Source: Rapana venosa
Taxonomy: Eukaryota > Mollusca > Gastropoda > Neogastropoda > Muricidae
NCBI GenBank assembly: GCA_028751875.1
Contig: CM054135.1
Location: 67,524,747-67,588,746 of the forward strand
Direction: 5' to 3'
DNA: 64,000 bases
Under the pieces are notes generated by a model. The model did not search any database. It saw only the letters and a list, made by a program, of their open reading frames with translations, and was not told the origin of the DNA. A program made the position numbers and the translations under genes. This document shows, one piece after another, positions 34,646-47,000 of the stretch. Numbering within the stretch: the first letter of the stretch is position 1; each line of letters begins with the position of its first letter.

Positions 34646-35186
34646 TAAATAATCTCTTATTCTTTCTACCACCAGTTTTTGAGGAAACATGCAAAATATG
34701 ATAAGCTGTTCCTGTTTTGCTCTGCTCAGCTATTCAAAAACTGGATAAATGTTGCCATTAGACATGTACTGTTCATTGTATACCAGCACACAATGTCCTT
34801 TTTGATGGTGCTGTAGTCGTCTTTCTTGTGCAGCATTCTTAATCAGGTCATTGACAGGTGGTCAGTCACAGCAGTGTGGTGTTAAAACTACAGATGAATA
34901 GTGTTTTCTGGTGACCCATCACTGATCATAGTCAGGAAGTTTCCATAGCACGTTTTAGTGCAACCTGAACACACAAGATGATTTAGGGTATATCTGAAAG
35001 TGTTTAATTTGTTTCTGGAACTGCTTTTGATCAGACTGTAATGAACATTTCTTAGTATCTTGTTTTGTGGTGAAACAATCTGTCAGTAATTTTACAAAAT
35101 TAATATATTTTGTAGGCTATGACTTGCCAGGTAATTAGTTTAAAACAACTGACATTATAAGTTTGAATTATGGTAGTAAGGAGTAA

Positions 35187-35350
35187 AGGAGTCCCATAAC
35201 CTATAAGGTCATAGGGGAACAAGGCATCAGAGACCTCACTTCTCTAGGGCCAGCATATTGAGGGCGGCGCCCATCTCCTCTCCCTCGCTGCTTTACCTTC
35301 CCTGACCCTAAAGAGGACAGGTACCCATTACAGCTGGGTGAACTGGGGAT
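35187..35350 (-). mobile_element. Family D SINE, 5'-truncated
   Basis: Reverse complement of the family D body: CAGCATATTGAGGGCGGCGC, then CAGGTACCCATTACAGCTGG. The tRNA and 5S-like parts are missing. Confidence 0.85.
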
Positions 35351-36146
35351 ATCTTCTAAATTGAAAAATAAGTTATTTTTAAAACAATATGTGTATATAA
35401 TTTTGGTGATGGCATGATTAATAAACCCTTTCTTTAAATTTCAGTTTGTATTTCATTTTGAAAAAGTTTGTGTAGGCAGTATTTGGCCTCATACAGATAC
35501 TATACTATATCATGTTAAACTAGAGCTAGTTATGACCATGAAGCCAGGTCTGTTGATCAGAATGCTGTAGTGTACCAGGTTACCCTAATAAGGGCTGCTT
35601 ATTTCAGCTGTCAGATTTTCTTCCAACCAACTCTGCAGATTTCACATTTTGCTCTTTCATTCTATGATGAAACGATCAATATTGCCTAGCTGTAAATGTT
35701 CCTCAAATTCCCAGAGGCAAGGAATAACTTTTTCTGCATGAGCACTCGGGCTTTAAAAAACAATAAAAATTAATGTTGCTTGTAGGACAACTGATATATC
35801 ATGTTACATCATCAGTATTAGCTTCTGTCGCATTTCTCATACATTAATTTGAAGGTTATTGAATAGCAAACCTACCACTGTAGTACCAGTAAGATAATTA
35901 TCTAATGTGACAGTCTACCCTAAGCTTAGGATGACAGCAGAAGGGGACAGATTGGTATGATAAAGTGTTCAAAGCATCCACCTCTTTGTGTCTAAGTGTC
36001 TTAAACCCAAGAGTCAAGAAATCCTGAAAAGGAACAGAGTGAGTCTTCTTCTGCATGACTTCCACCCTTTGACAGCTGGGATTCTTTAGTACTACACACT
36101 TGGGACTAGAGTTTAACTTCTTTTTTTAACCATATGATAAAAACTG

Positions 36147-36440
36147 GGGACGGGATAGCTCAGTGGTCGGAGCACTCGCTTTCCCCCAGCCAAGTTAAGC
36201 AGCGTCGAGCGTGGTTACCAGTTGGATGGGTGACCGTTTGCGCGCCTTGGCTTCAGTACAGTTCCCCCAGTTCACCCAGCTGTAAATGGGTACCTGCCCT
36301 CTTTAGGGTCAGGGAAGGTAAAGCAGTGAGGGAGAGGAGATGGGCGCCGCCCTCAATATGCTGGCCCTAGAGAAGTGAGGTCTTTGACGCCTCACTCCCC
36401 TACGACCTGATAGGTTATGGGACTCCTTTACCTTTTACCC
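36147..36440 (+). mobile_element. Chimeric tRNA/5S-rRNA SINE (family D), best copy
   Basis: It begins with a tRNA A-box (TAGCTCAGTGGTCGGAGC), then a 5S rRNA-like segment (36191-36240: CAAGTTAAGCAGCGTCGAGC, then TTGGATGGGTGACCGTTTG) carrying the equivalents of the 5S A-box and C-box promoter elements. The body has CACCCAGCTGTAAATGGG and CCTCAATATGCTGGCCCTAG, and the end is CTTTACCTTTTACC. It lacks the rest of a 5S gene and a Pol III T-run, so it is not a functional 5S gene. Confidence 0.85.
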
Positions 36441-37123
36441 TTTTTTATGATAAAAACTATCCAAGTTTTAGGACCACTCTGTTGGTTTGGAGAAATTCTG
36501 ATAGGTTGAAATCAATCTTTACTCACTTTAGTCAAGGAATACAATAATAGCCACTAAAATTGGTTAAATTAACAAATCTTTTGGTCAGTCTGCACAATGC
36601 ATGTATACAAGCCAAACAAAAACTATTGCTTAAATCCCAGTTTAGTACTATTTGTAGTATTTTACTTTCAGTTGTTGTTTTTTTTATAAATTGAGTGCAT
36701 TTAGACAAAGATACGCAAGATTTGATCAAAATATGCTGACAGCTATAACTGGCTATTGGAGTACAGGTGATGTTTTTTTGCTTGATTGATAGAGAAAAGG
36801 TACCAGAAACTCTTATTTAAAAGAATAAATGACATCCAACAATAATGAAGAAAGCATAAAAATTGTTGACCTGTCTCATTGATTTGTTCATGTGAAAAGG
36901 TAGATATCCTTTATTGCTATTTATAAGCATAGTGGCTGCTTTTGTACTGTTGATATTTTGTCAGTGATTGTTACAGTTATTGAATTTTTGGGGTGTATTT
37001 TCATGATAATAGTATCAATAAAATGTTGTGTCATTTTTTATTGCTTCCCTGTTTTATTGCAGAATTTTACCACCTGTTATTCTCTCTGTGTCTGTCTGTC
37101 TTTCTCCCCTCTTCCCTCTTCCT

Positions 37124-37155
<32 letters not shown>

Positions 37156-37180
37156 TCTCTCTCTCTCTCTCTCTCTCATT
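37124..37180 (+). repeat. (C)29 followed by (CT)n
   Basis: 29 consecutive C, then CT dinucleotides, then TG dinucleotides to about 37194. A short family B SINE tail fragment (minus strand) follows at 37197-37225. Confidence 0.95.
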
Positions 37181-38159
37181 CATGTGTGTGTGTGTGTTTA
37201 TTTATTCATTTATATCGAGGATAGTGGTGTGTATGTGTACTTGCACTCATTAATGTTTACTCTCATTCAGTAATGTTCAGTTTTTCTAAAAAGGCATTGG
37301 GATGTGCATAGCATTCTGTTTTTACTACTCCAATTTATTATCTCACAGAGAAATTCATGTGATTTACAAGCCATACCTAAAAAAGTAATAAGCAAAACAT
37401 TTACCATGTTTATTGTGATCATATAATTTACATCCCCATGCATATTTCCAATATAGGGACTGAACAACTGGTAGGCTGTGGGGTTGAGTCACATTAAAGG
37501 ATGGTTCCAGCCAGCTCTTACCTGAAGTTTAGTGTGCTATAGACCCAGTTGGATAACTGGGACACACGGTCAAGCATCATCCAATCATAAATGCAATTTT
37601 GAGAGTAGGTCAATTACTTGACCTGAACTTAAGTTGTTTATATCACTCAGGTATGGTTAACTGTCTGATTTATGAAAATAACAATTGACTGTGGCCTTAT
37701 GATGCAGTTTTAAAATTAGGAGAATCCCCATGGTATTACAATGGTCATACTCATTGATCTTTAAGTATTGAAAGAAAACTGTCTCTAAGTCTTGTTGCCT
37801 TGGGGCTGGGTGTGGAAGAATGTTGTATGCACCCACAACAGTCCAGGTGGTTGTTTTTTTCTTTTTTAATGAAGAAGAAAATGGCAGTGGTTTATTTTCT
37901 GTGCAAACCAATACAGGAAAGGTATGATGCACATCATTCCTAAAGGGGTCTAATCATATGAAAAATATTCAACAAACACAGTATACTACATGACATCTGC
38001 CAAGAAACTAACTTAGCAGATCCTTAAAAAACAGAGACCAAAAAGAAGAAAAGAAAAAAAGATTAGCAAATCCTTCACAAACATATAATCCAGTTCTTAG
38101 GGCAAGTTTTAGTGGCGTGTTGGCATGATTATTTTCACACACACAAAGAAAATCCCAAC

Positions 38160-38540
38160 CCCACCAGTGATTCGGTGGTCTAGAGGTGGTAAACTTGCCT
38201 AGAAAGCAAAAAATCCAGGTTCGATCCCCATTTGTTCCTGAAAAGTTTTCCTCCTTCACTAGATCATGATTGGTGGTCTGGGTGATAGCCAGCCTTTTGG
38301 ATGAGACAATAAACTGAGGTTCTGTGTGCAACGCGCATTCAGTGCACGTAAAAGAATCCATGCTAAAAGAGAAGTGTCCCTGACAAAATTATGTAGAAAA
38401 AAGCCACTCTGATAGGGAAACAAATACACATACAGATAGGGTAAAAAAGGGGGGTGGGTGAGGGGGAGAGCATCTCAAATTTCACACTGAGAAATCTGCA
38501 GTGACTTAAAGTGGCAAACAAATTATACACTTTCCACCCC
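38160..38540 (+). mobile_element. SINE family C, full copy
   Basis: It has a tRNA-like head (GGTGGTCTAGAGGTGGTAAA with B-box GGTTCGATCCCC), a GGATGAGACAATAAACTGAG block shared with family B, then a different 3' half (GCGCATTCAGTGCACGTAAA, then TTTCACACTGAGAAATCTGC). It appears to be related to family B by head and middle and to differ in its 3' end. Confidence 0.75.
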
Positions 38541-38584
38541 TCCACAAACAAACAAAAAACTTAAACCAAACCCTGTGTGTGTGT

Positions 38585-38870
38585 AAGGAGGCACCGTAGT
38601 CGAGTGGTTTAGGCGGTCAACTCGTGATCCAGAGGTCGCTGGTTCGATCCCCGCTCGGCTCGGTGTTGTGCCCTTGGGAAAGACACTTTACTCCTATTTT
38701 CCTCACTCCACCCAGGTGTACAAATGGGTACCAGCTCTGCTGGGGAAGTATCTGGCGACAGACTAGCGTCCTGTCACAGGGGTGGTGAAAAACCATCAGT
38801 TCGCTTAACGCTACAGAAATCGGGATAAGCTCCGCCTCTATGGGCCTTCTGGCTCGAAAGAACATACTAC
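38585..38870 (+). mobile_element. SINE family A, full-length copy
   Basis: It has a complete tRNA-like head with A-box TAGTCGAGTGGTTTAGGCGG and B-box GGTTCGATCCCC, then the family A body, ending GAACATACTAC. TG-rich sequence flanks both ends, compatible with a target-site duplication. Confidence 0.9.
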
Positions 38871-39292
38871 TGTGTGTGTGTGTGTCCATGTGTGCATGCA
38901 TGCGAGTGTGTGTGCCAGCATGTGTGTGTACATAGTTGCTTGCATGCAGCCTGCACACAAATTATTAAACTGTTATAGTCATCAGTATGGAACTGAGTTG
39001 GTTCTACAATACAAGTTTTGGTTCAGATCAGAACTGCTGATGGCCATACTGGGGCCAAATGGGTTTTGAAGTGGCTCTTGAGCCATGACAGAACAAACCC
39101 TGGTGATGTGATTGGGATGAGAGCCGCAGCAGAACTGTGATATCACGGTAGATGAAACCCATCAAAAGAAAATGTGTGTGTGTGTGTGTGATGAGACCCA
39201 AAATGAATGTGTGTGTATGTGAGAGAGAGAGAGAGAGTGTGTGAATGTGTGTGTGTGTGTGTTCCGCTTTCTCTTTCTGTGAATGTGTGTGT

Positions 39293-39302
<10 letters not shown>

Positions 39303-39325
<23 letters not shown>

Positions 39326-39382
39326 TGCACATGTAAGTGTTATGTTTCTGCTGGTAAAAAAAAAGGAAGAAGGTATATCCCC
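39303..39382 (+). repeat. Direct repeat, left copy (GA-rich plus unique 50 bases)
   Basis: A GA tract followed by GTAAGTGTTATGTTTCTGCT and a poly(A) stretch, repeated at 39788-39874. Confidence 0.8.
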
Positions 39383-39412
39383 ATGCCTTGGAGAGAGAGA
39401 GACAATGACAAT

Positions 39413-39485
39413 GACAAATTCTTTTATTTCGAGGATAATGAATAAGCACTCATGTGCTTTTTTACATCCCGTCCCCGCCCCTAGG
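39413..39485 (-). mobile_element. SINE family B tail fragment
   Basis: It reads on + as TTCTTTTATTTCGAGGATAA, then AAGCACTCATGTGCTTTTTT. It is bordered by ACAATGACAATGAC repeats, a short tandem tail at the element's 3' end. Confidence 0.8.
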
Positions 39486-39556
39486 GATACATCTTAATAA
39501 TAACCCAATACTTTTACTCTCACACAGTAGAAACAAAGAGAATTAACCCTTTCAAA

Positions 39557-39815
39557 ATACAAAAACAAAGCAAACAACAACAAAAAGGACCAAACAAAAA
39601 AAAAAGAAAACCCCCAAAACAACTCCCCCCCAAAAAAAGCAACTAAAAAAAACAAAGAAAATACCCAACAACAAAAAATCAAGGAAGAAAAAAAGCAAAA
39701 AACAACAACAAAAGAGAACAAGAACAAAACAAAACACACCAAAAAAAGAAGAAAAAGAGAAAAACAAACAAACAACAACAAAAACAAGAGAGAGAGAGAG
39801 AGAGGAGAGAGAGAG
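39557..39815 (+). repeat. T-depleted A/C-rich tract
   Basis: About 259 bases with only four T, made of AAC, AAAC and AAAG-type units and ending in (AG)n. It lies about 170 bases upstream of the PLEKHA8 TATA-like element. Confidence 0.9.
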
Positions 39816-39874
39816 ATTGCATACGTAAGTGTTATGGTTCTGCTAGTAAAAAAAAAAAAAAAAAAGGTATAGCC
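39788..39874 (+). repeat. Direct repeat, right copy
   Basis: Partner of 39303-39382 (GTAAGTGTTATGGTTCTGCT, then poly(A)), spaced by about 485 bases. The SINE fragment and the A-rich tract lie between the two copies. Confidence 0.8.
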
Positions 39875-39879
39875 CAGTG

Positions 39880-40243
39880 ACTTTTATTTTCATTCGCGAG
39901 TCTGCAGTATGTGAGACCCAGCCGGTTTTTAAGAACTGTAGGCTTCGTCTATCTGCGGGAAAATAGGCCCTACGGGAATTTTCGGTATAAAAACGTAACT
40001 TTTGTTTCCGCATCCAGAGCTAATTGCTTTAGACTAGGTCCTAGGGCCTAAGGAAATATTTTAATCATATTTCTTTTAGACGCAAAGCAGATTTGTGTAT
40101 TTTCTTAAACTATAATTTACTGGTATGAGATATGGATATTTTCGAATATTGATAACTGCGTCACTGGCACTGTGACGAAGACTGCTTTTTACGAAATTTA
40201 TAGATTTGTTCACAGCTTTACATGTCGACGTATAACAACAAAC
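39880..40243 (+). promoter_or_regulatory. Probable PLEKHA8 promoter and 5' UTR
   Basis: A TATA-like TATAAAAA lies at 39986-39993, with locally raised CpG frequency from about 39890 into the first intron (for example CATTCGCGAG, CTAACGGCGG and GAGGCGTGTCCCGAC). The first in-frame ATG is 40244, with an in-frame TAA at 40106 and no ATG between. The transcription start would fall near 40015-40025 if the TATA element is used. Confidence 0.4.
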
Positions 40244-41509
40244 ATGGAAGGCGTGTTGTGGAAATGGACAAATTATTTATCAGGCGAGTTGTTTTCTTAT
40301 GCGGGAACTTGTCTTATTTTTGTTGTTGTTATCTGTTTTTATCAACAATGTCTTACAAATAGCATCAACAGAAAGTGCTCTTATAATCCAGATTTATTAA
40401 AGGAAGGTCGTAAAAGCTAACGGCGGTGACAAATGACAGACATGTCCAATGTGTCGTCTGCAAACGAGGCGTGTCCCGACTGTATGAAACTGTCATTTTC
40501 ATCGTAAAGAAAGGTCCATCGGGTTTTAATGGAAACCGACAATGACTGTTTTTGCAACCAGAATAAAGTATGTTAAAAGTGTTTACGAAGTCCTCGCGGA
40601 CTGCCTTACCACATTGGAAATACGTACTAGGTGCCTGACTCAGTAAGGCTACAGGGGAGAGACAGTAGATTAATCAAGGAAAGGTGTAAAACTATAGTAA
40701 AAGCCCTCAAGGAACTCATACAAAAAGTAGCTCCCTCCCCCCTACACTTTTTCCATGGAAAAAAAACCTCAGTAAGAAGTGCTGAGGACTTTGTGGGGAC
40801 TTTGTAGAACTAGATAAGATTAGTAGAAAACTAGCTTTCAGAGTAACCCTGTGTGTTTTAAGTGCATCAGTCCTCCTAAAGAAGATGGAAAGATCAAATC
40901 AGTGCAGGTACTGAGGTAGTGTTTTTTTTCTTCTTCATTATTTTCTGCGTGTTATTTGATCAAATCCCAAATCTATTAAAAAAAACAAAAAAAAAACAAC
41001 AACCCAAAAACCAGCAACAACAAAAAAACAAAACCCCCATGGATTGCAAAGTTACTGCTTGACCCCCCCCCCCCCCCCCCCCCCAAACTCATACACCATG
41101 CCTTTTACTTGCCTCTCAAGAAGTAAACAAATGGTCATGCTGTGCCCAAGAATTCACATACCAAAGCTGCATGTTCTGCACCAAATTTTGTAACATAGAG
41201 AATGGCTACTTCCATAGCTGGATATATAGACTCATAGAGGGTTCTAGTATAATTTCCAAGACAGTGATCAATGCAAATCATTGAATACCATTACCTAGAT
41301 GAAATCAGTATTTTGGTTCAGTGTCAAAGATTGATACAGATTTCAGGCATTGATCGCCATCTTAGAAATGATACTTTTGTGGCTTTTTACATAACCAAGG
41401 CCTTAAATTTAAACCACACACACACAATACACGTATGCACGTGTGCAAACACGCACACACACACACACACACTTTTGTGGCTTTTTACATAACCAAGGCC
41501 TTAAATTTT

Positions 41510-41574
<65 letters not shown>

Positions 41575-42673
41575 TAAAACTAGAAATAGATTAATTATTG
41601 ATGGTTGCTAGCAATGGCTAGAATTATTAGAAATCTTGTAGAACCCATGTCATGTAATGATGTATTCATCTAATGTTATGTAACAGGTGCCATTGTATAT
41701 GTGTGTGTGCAATGGATACATTGGTTGTTGTTTTTTGTTGCTTATATATATTTGTTTATTTATTTATTATATTTTACTTACTGACTTGCTTGCTAAAGCT
41801 GCGTACTGACTGACTGACTTGCTCACTTCATGTTTTCTTTAGGGTGGCAGCCAAGATGGTTTGTTTTGGAATCAGGGGTGTTGTCCTACTACAAGTCACA
41901 GGAGGATGTCAACAATGGATGCAAAGGCTCCATCAAAATAAATGCTTGTGATATCAAAGGTAAAATAGATTAAGAATTTCCACTTTTTTAGGTTTTAGAT
42001 GCACATAAATTTTGTAAAGCAATTTAAAAGGAAAGGAATCATTTTTGATTAAAACTTTATATTGCTTGATATTGATCTTAAAGTATCAAGTCTGTAAAAC
42101 TAAAAGTGTTAATTTTGTATTGTTTGCATATTTCTTTTCTATAGTCTTGTGTCAGTTTGTCTTCATACTTAGACAGTAAGAAAGAAACTTACTCTCTCTT
42201 CATATCTTCAAGACAATGCAGTGTGTGTGTGAGTTCACTGTTAGTGTTTTTGTATGTTTATTGAGGGGAGGGGAGCAAAAAGTAATCCAATTAGAAGTAG
42301 AATCAATTCTCTCTGCGTTTACAATAAATCATAACAATGTTTTGCAGTGCACCCCACAGACAACACCCGTTTAGACTTGATTATACCTGGAGAGCAGCAT
42401 TACTATGTCAAAGCAGCACAGCCACAAGAGCGACAATCCTGGCTTATAGCGTTGGGATCTGCTAAGGCCAAGTACAGTCAACCTTCGGCCCAAGAAGCAC
42501 CCAGTCAGTAGTACACTAGTTTGATTCATGTTTTTTTCTTTTGCTTTGCCTGTTGATGATTTGTGGATTGAGAGAGAGATAGAGAGAGAGATAACGATAA
42601 CGAAATGTTATTTTCTGAGGGTAATGTAATAAGACTTTTTTTACATCCAGCCCTTGAAGAGAAGACAGAGAGA

Positions 42674-42734
<61 letters not shown>

Positions 42735-44029
42735 TGTATAGATCTGTAAGATTGTTTCAGTCTGTTTGCTAAAAGCTCTATTGCATGAGTGTATAATGTG
42801 CATTGCTTAACCTCTTAACTGCCCAGTGCAAGTGCACCCTATATGCGGGGAATATAATTCTTATGTACCACTTCAATGTTCATATCCCTCTTACTCAGAA
42901 ACTACTACATGAATATTCCTGATAGTCTCCCCAATGACAGTGTATATATTGTAGATTACTTCGAGGCAAGCTGAAATCAGTTAGCATGATATTTCACTGT
43001 GAAAATGTATTTAAAATGTAAAAAATCGACCAAAAATACAATTTCTTCATCACCACTGTCATTCTGAGTACCCCCCATCTCAATAACGTCAAACATAAGT
43101 CTAGGCCAAATCTCATTCTTTGTTTTTTAAATACACGATCTCCAGAATCATATGTGATCGTTTTCATCACTGTTAGGTAAATCTACAGTTTTATTTGCCA
43201 CTTTTACAGCTGTGTAAAGTTATTGATGCCTTCAACAAGAAGTGTCAGCCATTTTGAACAAGAACTTCCCAAGCAGTCATGCATAAAAACACAAAATACA
43301 AACTAAAAAAACGATCGTTTTTGCCACGGGTTTTGCATCTGGATGTTGCCAAGCAACAGGAGAGTGATCTCCATTAATTTTGGAGTTCTTTCCCTTTAAC
43401 TGTAGTCAAGGAAGCAGGCTTGTTTACTTCGGTTCGACACCCCGGAAATTTTCCAGGTTGTAGGCATATAGGCATATTTCCGGGGTAAGGCAGTCTAGTG
43501 GTTAAGTACAAACTCCCTGTTTTAACATTATAATTTAGTGCTTGCAGTCCTGCTCATGAACATTCAGGATTTTTAATGGTAACAAATATGTAGCTGTATT
43601 TTTTTATAAAAACATGTAGTTGTATGTGGCTGGATGAGTATGGAAATAAAGGGCCTATTATTTGTTTTACTCATAACATTCTCTACTTGAGGTGTTGCAA
43701 CCTGTGTAAAGTATCCCTTTTTCACAGTGACTGGGGAGCGGTCAACAGATATCATGCGCACCAAGAAGTCTGAGCTGCGGTTGTACTGTGATCTGCTGAT
43801 GCAGCAGGTCCATTCTGTGAAAGAAAGCATCACTCAGAAGAAAGAAGGGCAGGAGACAGCTGTGCCTGATGTGGAGGTAGGTGCCACAGGTGGTCATTCT
43901 CAGCACATTTGTGTCACTGACAAAAGCCAACAGTGGTGTAAGGAGCGTAAAATAAATCTGGAGATGAGTGAGTGAGTGAGAGTGTGTGTGTGTGAAGTAT
44001 AGGTTTGTGTGTGCGTGTGTGTGTGCATG

Positions 44030-44072
<43 letters not shown>

Positions 44073-47000
44073 GTATGTGTGTGTTCTTTCAGGTTTTATA
44101 AAGATGTAATATTTTGCCTTTAATGTTTCAGAAATTGAACGAAGCTACTTCTCTGCTGAGTGCCACATGTGATACATTCATTCACACACTGGATGATGTA
44201 ATGAAACTGGTGCAGGACACACCAGCTGTCTCAGAGAGCATTTCTACATCTCCCAAACGTCTTTCCATTTCTTCTACTGTGAGTCACATTGTTCGATCTT
44301 ATTCATCTTTGGATAAGTGCTTCTGATTGTGATAGTTTGCTGTATAAAATCAAAATAATCAGTTTTTGTTATTGCCTATTATTAACACTAATTAGACATA
44401 CATTCCTTGCCAAAGAAACAAACAAATGAACAAACAACCATGCAGATTTTTAAAAAAGCAATCAAACAAATCTATAAATAGCAGCTCATAAATTTCCTAT
44501 TAAGTCATGTAAAGTCTTCAACATTGAATGATTCCTTGACCCAGTGTTACAGGGCGCCCCAAAATGGCTGAGGTGGGAAGCTAGTGGTTTAAGAGTTGGA
44601 TTTGCAGTCTAATCATAATTACAGGAAGTTTTTTAAGTTAAGGTAATTTGTTGAAAATCAGGAAATATCTTGAAACATAGAAAATTTAGCATGTAGCTAT
44701 TTTTTGTTTTTGTTCAGAATCATCAAATAGAAATTGTGTAGTGCAAACAAATCTGTCATGCCAGTTTTTCATTTCTGACATGAGCTATTCCTTGTTGGGG
44801 TGTATAGTCATGGAGCACAGCAGACTCTGAAGGAGATCACTTTCTTTGTCTTACTGTAGTTTGATAACTGAGAAACAGTTTGTTCATTCTTGGGAACAAG
44901 AAATAGTATTCACATTCTTTAAAACTCTGCCTTTACTGGATGATTAAAACTGCTACATTGCACACCCAGATAAAATTTGATACCACCATTACAAGAAAAA
45001 AACTGTTCTTAGAAAATCAAGTGATAGTATATAGTTTTTAGTATGTGATTTTTATGTCTTGTTTGGCTTGAGAAATGTTCTTTTTGTCAACAGAACACAA
45101 GATTATCTGTTTCAAGATCTAATTCCACAGACAAGTGAGTGATTTTTTTTTTTATCATACCTTTTCCTTGAGGAATATAGACTTTTCCCCTTCAAGTATG
45201 TATTTGAACTAAAAACAAACAAACAAACAAAACAACACAAAAAACATACATAGTAAAATAAACTTATTTGATAGTTTCAGCCATTCAGCATCTTTCATCT
45301 TTAATAATGTGACTGCACATTGCACAAAACCAAGAAGGCTGATTCTATTATGAAATGTGTGTGCATAAAGAACACCATCATTTCATGGTAAGCTGTTCAT
45401 GGCTGCTGTGAATGTGTCTTATGTTTAATGAAATTTGTAGCTTTTTTCATCAGATCTTCATGGTGAATGAATGTTTCTAAAATGAAATGGTTGGAGACAA
45501 AAATAGAAAATGAAAAAATGTTGACTTTGTCATACATGTACAGATACAAAAAAATCATCTTATTAATTTCAGAACCACTTCTGTAAAAATATTGTATGTG
45601 TGTGTGTGTATGCACACACATGTGGGTATGTGTAAATTTGATTTTATTAAGACTATTTGTGATTGGTTACATGTGTAAGAATAACCTGAGTGCAAGCGCT
45701 TTGATTCGATTTTACAAGATATAGCGCTATATACATTTCATGTATTATTATTACTTTTGTTATTATTACCTCTCTATCCTCTTACTTGCTTTGTCAGCAC
45801 TGTTTAGGGCAGACAATCATATCTTATTATTTGGCCAAAATATGACAATTTAAGAACGTTGGCCATTTTCAATATTTCTTTTTGGACTCCTAGTAAATTG
45901 AGGACTTGTTTGATTGGTGTTTTGTCTTTCCAACTAATTTTTGCCATATTTTTATACATGCTTCCATCACTAAATCTGTTTCTTTGTAAAATGTCCATGT
46001 TTCAGTACCATATAGAACGATGGGATAAAGCACTTTACTCTAAGAATATGATTATTGAAATGCTATATATATTTCCATTTGTTTAGTTGATGTGTTTTGA
46101 TAATTGGTGTGTTCAGTTTATTGCTTACTGTTTGATGCACAATCAGTAATGTGATTGTGTGTATATGTGGGCATGTTGTGATATCTGAAAATGTCAAATA
46201 TCATATGATTCAAATCTTCCAGACCCTCAAGAAGCCGACAATCTCCAGTTTCAGTAGACGGCGCCAACTTCGTCAAGTCATGGCGACGGTCTCGAGCCAG
46301 CTCTGAAGGGTCACATTCTGATGTCTCACTGTCAGAATCAACCAGCATTCCTCATTCAAATAGTCAGCCAGCAGTTGTTAGTAAAGATGCCACAGCAGCA
46401 GAAGGCAGTATCATTCAGAATCGTGTGGCTGCAGAGAAGGGACCAACACTCAATGGAGTGAAAGCCAGAACAGATGAGGGTGATGGAGGAGATGAATTCA
46501 AAGATGCCATTGATTCCAGGATCCCTACATTTTTTTCTGCTATGCCTACCAGGTAACTGGGTGACGAGGAACTTGGATTTTGTTCTCTTTTTTTTTCTGT
46601 GTTACTGTAGATTAGCTCAGTGGTTAGGGTGTTAGAATTATAGTATGAAATAATATAAGGTCAGGGATAAGTTGCACTGAGTTATCCATTTAAGGGGATT
46701 TTTACCCTCAGGAATTTTTTTTTTCTGACTACAGTGTTTTTGCAAATTCTTTAGATAAGACCCTATATGTGGATGTGTACATAACATTGTGTGCATTTGT
46801 CAAACACCCATCCATCTTTTGTGGAAGAGTAGACCACATACTACTGGTGGTATGGATGACACCAACGTACAAAGCACTCATTGTGCAACTTTAAGAGGGA
46901 TAGGCGCTGCCAGATTCAATTGGCTTAAAATACACTGTGTAAAACTGCAGTGCCTCAACACTGTATAAAACTGCAGTGTTTCAACACAGTGTAAAACTGC

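Noticed and set aside
36191..36245. 5S rRNA gene
   Set aside because: Only the internal-promoter half is similar. It is fused to a tRNA-like A-box and a SINE body, with no full-length 5S and no T-run terminator.
42808..42840. Left end of a piggyBac-type element (TTAA followed by CCTCTTAACTGCCC)
   Set aside because: No matching inverted end or second TTAA with a partner could be found downstream in 42820-43520; one end alone is not enough.
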